Part shown: piece after piece, positions 16,250-24,277 of the stretch
Numbering within the stretch: the first letter of the stretch is position 1
Layout: each line of letters starts with the position of its first letter
NCBI GenBank assembly: GCA_020350885.1
Contig: CP070727.1
Coordinates: 1,524,044 to 1,563,749 of the forward strand
Direction: 5' to 3'
DNA length: 39,706 bases
From: a bacterium
GTDB taxonomy: Bacteria > Krumholzibacteriota > Krumholzibacteriia > Krumholzibacteriales > Krumholzibacteriaceae
Notes under the pieces: model-generated
What the model saw: only the letters and a program-made list of their open reading frames with translations
What the model was told of the DNA's origin: nothing
The model's database searches: none
Program-made: the position numbers and the translations under genes

Positions 16250-17452
16250 GTGAAGACGAGAACGGTACTCAGCGTTGAACAGGCACTCACCATGACATAT
16301 GCGACGCTACGCATGGTGCATCTCGGCTGGCGCGTGATACGCATAGAGCCGACGCCGGTGCCGGGAAGAAAATCCAAGGGCGATCCCAACCGCTATATCG
16401 GGCGCCCGGTTGCGGGCGAGGACCGGCACAGCTACTTCATCTCCCCCAACCTCGGAAAGGAGGCCGTGGCCATCAACCTGAAGGAGGCGGAGGGACAGGC
16501 CCTCCTCCACAAGATGATCTCCGGTCTCGAGGTGGATGTATTCTGTACTAATACGATGCCGGCACGCCACCCGCAGCTCGGTTTCGACTACGAGACCCTC
16601 CGTGCGGTGCGTGACGATCTTGTCTGGTGCAGTATTTCGGCGATGGGAACAAGGTATCCGGATGTCCCGGGCTACGATCCGGTATTCCAGGCGCTCTGCG
16701 GCTACATGGATCTCACAGGCCATCCCGACGGACCGCCGCTCCAGTGCGGGCCGCCGCTCATAGATCTCAAGGCGGGAGACGAGGCTTTCGTGCAGGTTGT
16801 CCTGGCTCTCATGGAGCGAAGCGAAACCGGAAAGAGCAAGATGATCGATATCTCAATGGCTCAGGTGGCGGTCTCTTGGCTGCATACATTCCTGCCGATG
16901 CTCGATATGGGATCCCCTCCGAAGGAGCTCAAGCGTTCTGGCAACGAACATCGCCAGTTCATCCCGGTGAATGCCTACCGGACGAAGGATGGATATATTT
17001 ACATGGCGATCGGCAGCGATGCCCAATGGCACCGGTTCGTCAGGCAGCCGATGTTCGCATCTCTCGATCAGGAACGTTACGGCCACAACGAAGGGCGTCG
17101 CAAGGACCGGAAGGAGCTGCACGCCTCTATCGAAGAGATCACGCGGCAGCATCCCTCGAAGAAGGTCAGCGAGGTGCTGATCGAAGCCACCATACCACAT
17201 TCGCCTATAACACCCATCGAGGAGGTGCCCGACCTTCCCTTCGTCGCATCCACGGCCCTCAAGACCACCGCACCGGACGGTCGCGCCGTGCGCTTGCCTC
17301 CACCCGCCCTATCCACGGATTACCTCGAAGAGCTGGGCGGGGAGCTCCCCTTTGCGCCTGCGTACGGTGAGCACACCGACGCCATACTGAACGAGATCGG
17401 CATATCCGCCTCCGAGATTGCATCGCTCAGGGAGAAGGGTGTAATAGCATGA
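16250..17452 (+). CDS. Family III CoA-transferase (CaiB/BaiF type)
   Basis: A 400-residue protein of the formyl-CoA/carnitine CoA-transferase family, which moves CoA between carboxylic acids through an enzyme-bound aspartyl-CoA. The family pattern is clear: VIRIEPTPVPG near residue 30, SPNLGKEAVAINLKEAEG near 65-82, PGYDPVFQALCGYMDLTG at 140-157, and the catalytic Asp in PPLIDLKAG (Asp172). The C-terminal cap includes VNAYRTKDGYIYMAIG. The start is GTG 16250, with AAGGAG eight bases upstream. It is the first gene before a three-subunit Mo hydroxylase, suggesting the substrate is converted to a CoA thioester before or after Mo-enzyme chemistry (inference). A racemase (AMACR) role within the same fold cannot be excluded. 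Confidence 0.9.
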   Translation: MKTRTVLSVEQALTMTYATLRMVHLGWRVIRIEPTPVPGRKSKGDPNRYIGRPVAGEDRHSYFISPNLGKEAVAINLKEAEGQALLHKMISGLEVDVFCTNTMPARHPQLGFDYETLRAVRDDLVWCSISAMGTRYPDVPGYDPVFQALCGYMDLTGHPDGPPLQCGPPLIDLKAGDEAFVQVVLALMERSETGKSKMIDISMAQVAVSWLHTFLPMLDMGSPPKELKRSGNEHRQFIPVNAYRTKDGYIYMAIGSDAQWHRFVRQPMFASLDQERYGHNEGRRKDRKELHASIEEITRQHPSKKVSEVLIEATIPHSPITPIEEVPDLPFVASTALKTTAPDGRAVRLPPPALSTDYLEELGGELPFAPAYGEHTDAILNEIGISASEIASLREKGVIA

Positions 17453-17458
17453 GGTGCC

Positions 17459-17555
17459 GGGATTGTCACATGCATTACCGGGACCGTTTTGCGCCATACA
17501 GGGATCGTCACACGCATTGCCGGGACCGTTCTATACCGTACAGGGATCGTCACAT
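17459..17555 (+). repeat. 42-bp tandem repeat, about 2.3 copies, inside the operon
   Basis: Copy 1 (17459-17500) and copy 2 (17501-17542) are 42 bases each and share a gggatYgtcaca...cgggaccgtt pattern with a few substitutions. A third copy is cut after about 13 bases. The repeat fills most of the 139-base gap between the CoA-transferase and FAD-subunit genes. The unit is a multiple of three and stays open from a GTG at 17454, but the Shine-Dalgarno placement favours a non-coding spacer. Confidence 0.8.
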
Positions 17556-17591
17556 CCTGCGACACACCGGGGATTCACTGGAGTAGTTTGC

Positions 17592-18437
17592 ATGGGCCGT
17601 TATAACTATTACAAACCGCTCTCCCTCGATGATGCGCTGGCGTTACATGATAAGATACCCGGCGCCCTCTTCATAGCCGGGGGGACGGATGTAATGGTCA
17701 AGATCGTAAACGGCGACATCGAGCCGTCGGCACTGATCTCACTTCGGTCTATCCCGGAGCTTTCCGGAATCAAGGAGAACGGATCCACACGCATAGGATC
17801 GATGACCACGATCAGCGAGTTGATCGAACACCCGAAATTACATAAGAGGTATCCGGTGCTGATCGAAGCGGCGAGAAGACACTCAGGTCCCCAGATCAGA
17901 AACGTCGCCACTATCGGGGGAAACCTCTGCAACTGCTCCCCGTGCGCCGATACGGCCACCCCCCTGCTCGTACTGGATGCAAAGGTCCGGCTCCGGAGCA
18001 TCGAGGGAAGCCGGGAGATACCGATCGAGGAATTCTTCAAAGGGCCCGGGGAGACGTGTCTCTCCTCTAGTGAGATCCTGACCGACATACTACTGGATCC
18101 ACCGCAGCGTGAGGCGAGGGCGGTCTTCATGAAGAAGGGCCGTGTCCACATGGACCTTGCAACGGCGAGTGTAGCCGTGCTTTTGGAGATGGAAAAGAAC
18201 ACGTGCCGCAGGGCCCGTCTCGCCGCCGGCTCGGTCGCCCCGGTGCCTCTTCGTCTATCCCAAGTGGAAGAGCTGCTCGAGGGAAACATCATCTCTTCCG
18301 AGCTCCTTGATCGGGCACGAGAAATCTCATCTGAGACCGTCTCCCCCATCACCGATATTCGTGCCACCGAGGAGTACCGCCGTCGAATCGTCGGCATATA
18401 TGTGAGACGGGGCATCGAGAGATTACTAAAGAAGTGA
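17592..18437 (+). CDS. Molybdenum hydroxylase FAD subunit (CoxM/XdhB type)
   Basis: A 281-residue FAD-binding subunit of the xanthine dehydrogenase family. The two FAD pyrophosphate motifs are FIAGGTDVMV (27-36) and TIGGNL (107-112), followed by the CO-dehydrogenase flavoprotein C-terminal domain. Cys113, Cys115 and Cys118 cluster in the second loop (LCNCSPCAD), where many homologues have Ala or Ser. It lacks the roughly 40-residue insertion carrying the additional [4Fe-4S] cluster of 4-hydroxybenzoyl-CoA reductase, and its length is that of ordinary hydroxylases. The start is ATG 17592 with GGAG eight bases upstream; the open frame from GTG 17454 runs through the tandem repeat and is rejected. 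Confidence 0.92.
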   Translation: MGRYNYYKPLSLDDALALHDKIPGALFIAGGTDVMVKIVNGDIEPSALISLRSIPELSGIKENGSTRIGSMTTISELIEHPKLHKRYPVLIEAARRHSGPQIRNVATIGGNLCNCSPCADTATPLLVLDAKVRLRSIEGSREIPIEEFFKGPGETCLSSSEILTDILLDPPQREARAVFMKKGRVHMDLATASVAVLLEMEKNTCRRARLAAGSVAPVPLRLSQVEELLEGNIISSELLDRAREISSETVSPITDIRATEEYRRRIVGIYVRRGIERLLKK

Positions 18438-18502
18438 TTTTGTAATGGTGTGAGGGCTGTGTACATCCATTCGATAGAGGGATCCCGGGAGGGAAACGAG
18501 GC

Positions 18503-18982
18503 GTGAGAATCAACATCTCTTTCATGCTCAATGGATCGGAGGTCGTCGTCGAAGTCGAGGGACACCACCGTCTCATCGATGTGCTGAGAGACCAGCTCGG
18601 CCTTACTGGAACCAAGGAGGGCTGCGGAAAGGGTGAGTGCGGTGCCTGCTCGGTCCTTGTCGACGGCCGGGCCGTCAACGCATGCCTCTACCCGGCCCTC
18701 GAAGCCGAGGGCAGAAGCGTTACCACCATCGAGGGTCTGCGGGGTCCGAATAACGAGCTCTCCACCGTCCAGCAGGCCTTTGTCGACCAGGGGGCGATCC
18801 AATGCGGCTTCTGCACGCCGGGCATGATCATGTCCGCCAAGGCGCTCCTCGATTCCAATCCCGATCCGACCGAGGAGGAGATCCGTAGTGCACTTCTGGG
18901 TAACCTCTGCCGCTGCACCGGCTACGTACAGATCGTAGAGGCGGTGAGACAGGCGGCCGTCCAGTTGAGGGATAAGCCATGA
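18503..18982 (+). CDS. Molybdenum hydroxylase 2[2Fe-2S] subunit (CoxS/XdhC type)
   Basis: A 159-residue protein with both [2Fe-2S] clusters: the plant-type cluster Cys41/46/49/61 (EGCGKGECGACSV...ACL) and the C-terminal helical cluster Cys101/104/136/138 (QCGFCTPGM...LCRCTGY). It relays electrons from the Mo site to the FAD subunit. The GTG start at 18503 follows a GGGAGGG-rich stretch. It lies 65 bases downstream of the FAD subunit and about 50 bases upstream of the Mo subunit, the usual medium-small-large gene order. Confidence 0.95.
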   Translation: MRINISFMLNGSEVVVEVEGHHRLIDVLRDQLGLTGTKEGCGKGECGACSVLVDGRAVNACLYPALEAEGRSVTTIEGLRGPNNELSTVQQAFVDQGAIQCGFCTPGMIMSAKALLDSNPDPTEEEIRSALLGNLCRCTGYVQIVEAVRQAAVQLRDKP

Positions 18983-19031
18983 ACGTGTCCGGTATTACTG
19001 TCAAACAGACATCTCGGCTGAAGGATATGTG

Positions 19032-21413
19032 ATGACAGATTTTCACTATATAGGGAAAGAGACCAAACGTCCGGCGGGGCCCGACAAGGCCGCAGGCAAG
19101 GCTCATTACATCCATGACCTCGTGCGCCCCGGGATGCTGTTCGGGAAGATCAAATTCAGTGAACACCCGCATGCGCATATAAAGAATATCGATATCTCGA
19201 GGGCCGAACGGCTCCCCGGTGTCAAGGCGGTGATCACGGCTTACAACACGCCCGAACTCCGCATCGGCTTCCTGCGTGATAATTTCGCTCTCAAGAAAGA
19301 CAAGGTGCGGCAGTACCGGGACGAGGTTGCAGCGGTCGCCGCCACTGATCCGGAAACTGCCGAAGAGGCGATCCGACTGATCACGGTCGAGTATGAACCG
19401 CTTCCGGGCATCTTCAGCCCCCACGATGCGCTGAAGGATGGAGCCCCCCTCGTGCACGAGACCGATGCGCGGGGCCGCGCAAGGAGCGACAACGTGCTGC
19501 CACTCAGGTTCCATCACGAGTCGGGCGATCTCGAGGTCGGCAGGAGCGCAGCCAGCCATTCGGCCGAGGGAGAGTTTTCCACGCCACTGGTCCAGCAATG
19601 CTGCATGGGAACGGCCGGCTGCATTGCAGAGTTCAGTATGAGTAACAACCTCACCATATGGGCCAAGACACAGATCCCCTTTCTCGCCCAGCGTGATTTC
19701 AACCGGGCCCTCTCGGACATGGGGCTCGGCGGCAGGAACACACGCGTCATCGTGCCCACACTCGGTGGCGGCTTCGGTTCGGGCCTCGATACGCACACCT
19801 ACGAATACATCGCAATCCTCCTCGCCTTTCAGACGGGCCGCCCGGTGAAGATCGTCTACACACGGGACGAGGAGTTCGCATTTCTCTCCCCGCGGCAGTC
19901 GACACATACGAGAATCATCCAGGGGTGCGACTCCGAGGGTAGGCTCACCTTCCGGCATGTCGAGGTGCTTCAGGACAACGGCGCCTATACCTCCTGGGGT
20001 GCCACATACCCGTCTGTCATGATGCTGCCGGCCACTTCCCTCTACCGCGTTCCCAATGTCTACTTCGATTCCAAACTGGTATACACGAACAACACCTACT
20101 GCCAGGCCATGCGGGGGTACGGCAATCCCGAGCTCACTTGGGCTCTGGAGAGCAACATGGACGAGCTCGCCGGGGAGGCAGGGATCGATCCCGCCGACTT
20201 CCGTATGATCAACTGCAACGAGCCGGGTGAGACGACACCCATGGGGCTCAAGGTCAGCACCTGCGGTCTCAAGGAATGCCTGGAGAGCGTGGCGGAGAAG
20301 CTCGATTGGAAGAAAAAGCACGGCAAGGGGAAGCGCCGTGGTGTCGGCATGGCATCGCTCATGCATGTCGGTGGCTCCGGCCGTATCTACCGGTCGGATG
20401 CGAGCGGTCTCATCATAAAGCTCGATGACTTCGGTAACGCGAACGTCTACTACGGCGGTATCGAGATGGGACAGGGGCTGCATACCTTTCTGACACAGGC
20501 CGTTGCCGAAGCGCTCGGTATACGTCCCGAGAATGTCATCATCAATCCCACCGATACCGGGACCTGCCCCTGGGATGTGGGAACACATGCGAGCCGCGGT
20601 GCATTCATGGCCGGTAACACGGCCATACTCGCAGCTGAAAAGCTTCGCAGGCGTATCTTCGAATTCGCAGAAGAGCTCTTCCCCAAAGAGGTCGCAAAGA
20701 ACATCAAGAAATTGCAGAAGAAAGATCCTGATTTCAAGGCGCCCGATTTCGATGTGGCGGCCGCGGCAAAACGCGACCGCTTCGAGTTGAAGGATGGATT
20801 CATCTTCATCAAGGATGCACCGGCGGAAGGCTACATGCGCGTGGAACTGGGAAGATTGCTGCGGGCGATACACTTCCGCAATCAGGGCCAGATGCTGACA
20901 GCCGATGTCTTCTACGATCCCCCCAACGAGCTCCCCGACTTCGAGAAGGGGTACGGCAATATCTCCGCCACCTATGCATACGGCGCCCAGGGTGCGGAGG
21001 TGGAGGTAGATACCGAGACGGGTGAAGTCGAGATCATACGGATGGCGGCGGCCCACGATGTCGGCAAGGTTCTCAATCCCCAGACACTGAAGGGGCAGAT
21101 CTACGGTGCGCTCGCCCAGGGTGTCGGATACGCGCTGTACGAGGAGATACAGTCACACGAGGGACGGATACTGAATCCGGACTTCCGGGATTACAAGATA
21201 CCGGGGACGCTGGACATGAACTTCCCTATCGACCTCGAATTCATCGAGACCGACGACGAATACGGCCCATTCGGCTCCAAGGGGGTCGGCGAGCCGGGCC
21301 TCGTACCCACGGCACCGGCAATCGCCAACGCGATCTACGACGCCGTTGGCGTGCGTGTCCATGACCTGCCTATAACACCGGAAAAGATACTCGCCGCACT
21401 CAATAAGAAGTAG
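19032..21413 (+). CDS. Molybdenum hydroxylase catalytic (molybdopterin) subunit, xanthine dehydrogenase family
   Basis: A subunit of about 793 residues binding Mo-molybdopterin-cytosine-dinucleotide. Key motifs are LGGGFGSG near residue 245, CQAMRGYGNPE near 358, EMGQGLHT near 478, HASRGAFMAGNT near 520, and the catalytic Glu in GSKGVGEPG near 754. With the upstream FAD and Fe-S subunits it forms a complete hydroxylase or reductase. AMRGYG and the RGAFMAGN stretch recall 4-hydroxybenzoyl-CoA reductase and related aromatic or N-heterocycle enzymes, but the FAD partner lacks the reductase-specific insertion. Substrate unknown; the adjacent CoA-transferase suggests a CoA ester or its free acid. 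I prefer ATG 19032 (AAGGA six bases upstream) to GTG 19029. Confidence 0.93.
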   Translation: MTDFHYIGKETKRPAGPDKAAGKAHYIHDLVRPGMLFGKIKFSEHPHAHIKNIDISRAERLPGVKAVITAYNTPELRIGFLRDNFALKKDKVRQYRDEVAAVAATDPETAEEAIRLITVEYEPLPGIFSPHDALKDGAPLVHETDARGRARSDNVLPLRFHHESGDLEVGRSAASHSAEGEFSTPLVQQCCMGTAGCIAEFSMSNNLTIWAKTQIPFLAQRDFNRALSDMGLGGRNTRVIVPTLGGGFGSGLDTHTYEYIAILLAFQTGRPVKIVYTRDEEFAFLSPRQSTHTRIIQGCDSEGRLTFRHVEVLQDNGAYTSWGATYPSVMMLPATSLYRVPNVYFDSKLVYTNNTYCQAMRGYGNPELTWALESNMDELAGEAGIDPADFRMINCNEPGETTPMGLKVSTCGLKECLESVAEKLDWKKKHGKGKRRGVGMASLMHVGGSGRIYRSDASGLIIKLDDFGNANVYYGGIEMGQGLHTFLTQAVAEALGIRPENVIINPTDTGTCPWDVGTHASRGAFMAGNTAILAAEKLRRRIFEFAEELFPKEVAKNIKKLQKKDPDFKAPDFDVAAAAKRDRFELKDGFIFIKDAPAEGYMRVELGRLLRAIHFRNQGQMLTADVFYDPPNELPDFEKGYGNISATYAYGAQGAEVEVDTETGEVEIIRMAAAHDVGKVLNPQTLKGQIYGALAQGVGYALYEEIQSHEGRILNPDFRDYKIPGTLDMNFPIDLEFIETDDEYGPFGSKGVGEPGLVPTAPAIANAIYDAVGVRVHDLPITPEKILAALNKK

Positions 21414-21447
21414 GTGCTGCACCGCAGCGGGTCCTGCCGCCGGCCTA

Positions 21448-21482
21448 CCCCACCGTGCTCGCTATCGCTCCGCGCGGTGGGG
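21448..21482. terminator. GC-rich hairpin between convergent genes, possible bidirectional terminator
   Basis: CCCCACCG (21448-21455) and CGGTGGGG (21475-21482) form a perfect 8-bp stem with a 19-base loop in the gap between the Mo subunit and iorB, which converge. There is no T-tract, so intrinsic termination is uncertain. Confidence 0.4.
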
Positions 21483-21484
21483 GC

Positions 21485-21575
21485 CCCGCCCGGCGCCACT
21501 CGCTGCTTTGCCCATCGGCGCCACCAGGTGCGTGCCCGCCCGGCGCCACCCGCTGCTTTGCCCATCGGCGCCACC
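21485..21575. repeat. Two 41-bp direct repeats, 50 bp apart, in a convergent intergenic region
   Basis: Two nearly identical 41-base copies (21485-21525 and 21535-21575) read cccgcccggcgccacYcgc and continue through tgctttgcccatcggcgccacc. Each contains two GGCGCC palindromes that could pair with each other. The repeats fill the convergent gap beside the hairpin above, resembling a REP-type or mRNA-end element. Confidence 0.75.
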
Positions 21576-21594
21576 TACCAGCGGACCGCTACTC

Positions 21595-22152
21595 TCAACC
21601 CCTGCCCGCCTTGTAGCCGATCTCGAAGGCCTTCAGATTTGTTTCGAGATGTGCCTTCTTGGTTATGGATTCCAGGACAGTTTTCAGATCATCGTATTCG
21701 AAGGGGACCAATCCCGTTCCCACAGAATAACCGATCAGTATGATATTCGCAGACATGACCGAACCGATCTTTAGTGCCGTCCCGCTCGCATCGAACGTCC
21801 TGAATGTGATCTCCTTTTGCTCCAGCAGATCGAGAACCTTTCTATCGAAACGGTTCTCGTTCTCGAGGTTGGCGAAACAGATCCCTCCGCTTTTTATAAA
21901 TTTCAGGCTCTTGTAAGTCTCGTTCTCCTCGAACGAATAGAGGATATCCGCCGTTTCCTCCCTGATCACCGGGCTGCGAAAGGAGCCGAGCTTCAGATGG
22001 GCGGTGACCGAACCGCCCCGCTGGCTCATGCCGTGCGTCTCGGATCCCATGATATCCAATCCCGATCTCAGCCCCCACTCGGCGATGAGCCTCGAAGAGA
22101 ACAGGATCCCCTGTCCACCGATTCCCGCCAGTATGATCTGCACGTTTTTCAT
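21595..22152 (-). CDS. iorB: Indolepyruvate/2-oxoacid ferredoxin oxidoreductase, beta subunit
   Basis: A 185-residue protein of the pyruvate-ferredoxin-oxidoreductase gamma-domain type. It has the nucleotide-like AGIGGQGILFSSRLIAEWG near residues 9-27 and ETHGMSQRGGSV near residues 38-49, both typical of IorB. It starts six bases after the iorA stop codon, so the two are coupled. Together they oxidatively decarboxylate 2-oxoacids (arylpyruvates in characterised archaeal enzymes) to acyl-CoA with reduction of ferredoxin. Length is normal for IorB (about 180-200). Confidence 0.93.
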   Translation of the reverse strand: MKNVQIILAGIGGQGILFSSRLIAEWGLRSGLDIMGSETHGMSQRGGSVTAHLKLGSFRSPVIREETADILYSFEENETYKSLKFIKSGGICFANLENENRFDRKVLDLLEQKEITFRTFDASGTALKIGSVMSANIILIGYSVGTGLVPFEYDDLKTVLESITKKAHLETNLKAFEIGYKAGRG

Positions 22153-22158
22153 AGGCTT

Positions 22159-24045
22159 TCAATCCACGGCCTCGACGATCGCACCCCTCGGGCAGACGTT
22201 GATGCAGACGCCGCAGTCGATGCAGTACTTGCGATCGATCTCGATCCGTTCCTCCTCCTCGATCAGGCGAAGGGCCGGACACTCGAAGTAATCGATGCAG
22301 TACCTACAGCCGTTGCAATCTTCCGTGACCTCCACCCTGATGGAGATCTCACGGCGGGCCTCCGGGTACTGTATCAGGCACGGGTGCCGTGCGACGATCA
22401 CGGCGATCCCGCCATCGGGGTCCAGCGTATACTCCCTCGCCTCCTTGAGGAGCTCAATCAACTCCTCCACTTCATACGAATCTATGGTCCGGATCCACGT
22501 CACCCCACACCCCCGAATCAATCCCTCGATAGGAACCTTTTTCCCTTCTCCCCCGTCGGCCGTGACACCGAGGCCCGGCGTCGGCTGCATCCCCGTCATG
22601 GCGGTTATTTCGTTATCCAGAATGACCAGTATGAATCTCGCGTTGTTGTAGACGGCGCTCAGAAGCGAGGATGTGCCGGAATGGTAAAAGGTGGAATCAC
22701 CCATCGTCGCAACGATCGGGATATCGTTACCATCCTGATGGTACGCCTGGTAGAATCCGCTCGCCAGCGTGATACCCGCCCCCATGTCGAGAACGGTGTC
22801 CACCGCTTGGAGGTTGATTCCGAGTGTGTAACACCCGATATCACTCGTGTAGATCGCTTTCGGCAACGCCTTTCTGATCGCATAGAACGCCGCCCGCTCC
22901 GGGCAGCCCGGGCATAGCGTCGGCCTCCGGATGGGAAGCTCCAGTTCGTCGATGCGGTCTGCGAGCCCGGTATCCGATATCTTTTCCAGGTGAGCCGCAC
23001 CGTTCTCACGCAGGAAATCCGCCAGGATATTGTGAATCACGCTTGGCAGGAGCTCTCCCTCCTGGGGGACATGACCGGTCAGCCGCCCGAGGACATTGCT
23101 CTTATCGATGATCTGGGACTCGATAACGGTATCCGTCTCCTCAATCACGAGCACCTTTTCATGCTCCCTGGTAAAATCGGCGACCCTCCTCTGCGGGAGC
23201 GGATACGGGGTCCCAATCTTCAAGACATCGACGATCCCCTTCAGGTCCGATTCCTCGAGGATATCCATGAGTGCGGCGAAGCTCATGCTGCACGTGATGA
23301 TTCCGAGGGACGAGCCGTCGCCGTCTTCAACCAGATAGTTCCATCTCGTATCCTTTTCGAACCGCTCCTGTATCTGTTTGAGCGTTTCATTCAACCTTCT
23401 GTGCAGCACAAGTCTGTATCTCGGAGTCGCCGCCCACCGTGCTGGGTCCTTCTCGAAGTCCGCAGGCCGGTCGAGCTTCTCGACTGGGGTGAGCTTCACG
23501 TTCTGCCTGGCGTGAGAAATCCTGATCGAGGGGCGCAAAATGACGGGGATCTGAAACGTCTCGGAGAGCTCGAACGCCTCTTTCACCATCTCCTTCGCTT
23601 CCTGCGGTGTGGACGGGTCATACACCGGCACCTTGGCGAACATACCGAAGAAGCGCGAATCCTGCTCGGTCTGCGAGCTGTGAGGTCCGGGATCGTCGCA
23701 GCTTATAATGACGAGCCCCCCGATCACCCCGGTGTAGGCGGAGCTCATGAGCGAGTCGGAGGCGACATTGAGCCCCACCTGCTTCATGGCGACGGCGGCC
23801 CGTTTTCCCGACATGCTTGCAGCGAGGGCGTTGTCGAACGCGACCTTTTCGTTCGCCGACCACTCGATGTAGGTATCGAGACCCAGCTCTTTCTTGAATG
23901 CAACGACCGCAGGAAGGATCTCGGAACTCGGTGTCCCGGGATACGATGTCATCACATGACAGCCGGCTTCGACGATTCCCCGTCCAATGGCGGCATTTCC
24001 AAGTAGTATCCTGGTTTCTTCTTGTGTTTTCGATTTCGCCGCCAT
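22159..24045 (-). CDS. iorA: Indolepyruvate/2-oxoacid ferredoxin oxidoreductase, alpha subunit
   Basis: A 628-residue protein with the IorA arrangement. The N-terminal PP domain has SYPGTPSSEILP, IEWSANEKVAFDNALAAS and KQVGLNVASD. The TPP domain has LCPGCPERAAFYAI near residue 378, GDSTFYHSG and LDNEITAMTGMQPTPG. A C-terminal pair of [4Fe-4S] motifs follows near residues 575-587 (CNGCRYCIDYFEC) and 606-617 (CIDCGVCINVCP). All hallmark residues are present. AGGTGG lies upstream of ATG 24045. Role: aryl- or branched 2-oxoacid to acyl-CoA plus reduced ferredoxin (known for the family). In this context it could supply an acyl-CoA, or reduced ferredoxin for the operon enzymes (inference). Confidence 0.95.
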   Translation of the reverse strand: MAAKSKTQEETRILLGNAAIGRGIVEAGCHVMTSYPGTPSSEILPAVVAFKKELGLDTYIEWSANEKVAFDNALAASMSGKRAAVAMKQVGLNVASDSLMSSAYTGVIGGLVIISCDDPGPHSSQTEQDSRFFGMFAKVPVYDPSTPQEAKEMVKEAFELSETFQIPVILRPSIRISHARQNVKLTPVEKLDRPADFEKDPARWAATPRYRLVLHRRLNETLKQIQERFEKDTRWNYLVEDGDGSSLGIITCSMSFAALMDILEESDLKGIVDVLKIGTPYPLPQRRVADFTREHEKVLVIEETDTVIESQIIDKSNVLGRLTGHVPQEGELLPSVIHNILADFLRENGAAHLEKISDTGLADRIDELELPIRRPTLCPGCPERAAFYAIRKALPKAIYTSDIGCYTLGINLQAVDTVLDMGAGITLASGFYQAYHQDGNDIPIVATMGDSTFYHSGTSSLLSAVYNNARFILVILDNEITAMTGMQPTPGLGVTADGGEGKKVPIEGLIRGCGVTWIRTIDSYEVEELIELLKEAREYTLDPDGGIAVIVARHPCLIQYPEARREISIRVEVTEDCNGCRYCIDYFECPALRLIEEEERIEIDRKYCIDCGVCINVCPRGAIVEAVD

Positions 24046-24200
24046 CTATACAATCCACCTTGAACGTGTAGTGATCCGTTACACCGTCTCCAACGGTACG
24101 CCGTAGGGCTCGATCACGGCCGGCCAAGCAGCCGCAACCCATGGAAACATCGGTGGATTATGCGGAAAACATGCATAAAATGCCAGTGCAAATTGTATTT

Positions 24201-24229
24201 TTGACATCAAATTCCCGCTGTGTTATACC
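24201..24229 (+). promoter_or_regulatory. Sigma-70-type promoter for the epimerase/acyl-CoA dehydrogenase unit
   Basis: A perfect TTGACA (24201-24206), 17 bases, then TATACC (24224-24229, four of six consensus). It lies 48 bases before ATG 24278 in the divergent gap with iorA. The remainder of that 232-base gap shows nothing I can name. Confidence 0.6.
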
Positions 24230-24277
24230 TTCTTCCGGTATCCTCTCTTGTGCGAATCTTCATACTGGAGGCAATAG

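Noticed and set aside
17454..17591. N-terminal extension of the FAD subunit through the 42-bp repeat
   Set aside because: The family N-terminus begins at ATG 17592, which has its own ribosome binding site. The extension is repetitive SSHALPGPF-like sequence with no family match.
18828..21056. A 742-codon open frame on the minus strand
   Set aside because: It lies entirely opposite the Fe-S and Mo subunits, lacks recognisable domains and reads as low-complexity antisense of a GC-rich gene. The plus strand has full family motifs.
16250..21413. Naming the Mo enzyme 4-hydroxybenzoyl-CoA reductase
   Set aside because: The FAD subunit lacks the [4Fe-4S]-carrying insertion that defines that enzyme, so only the family can be stated.
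17459..21575. CRISPR array from the intergenic repeats
   Set aside because: The repeats are tandem or two-copy without regular unique spacers, and there are no cas genes nearby.
22990..24006. A 338-codon plus-strand frame
   Set aside because: Antisense to iorA, whose TPP and Fe-S motifs are complete.
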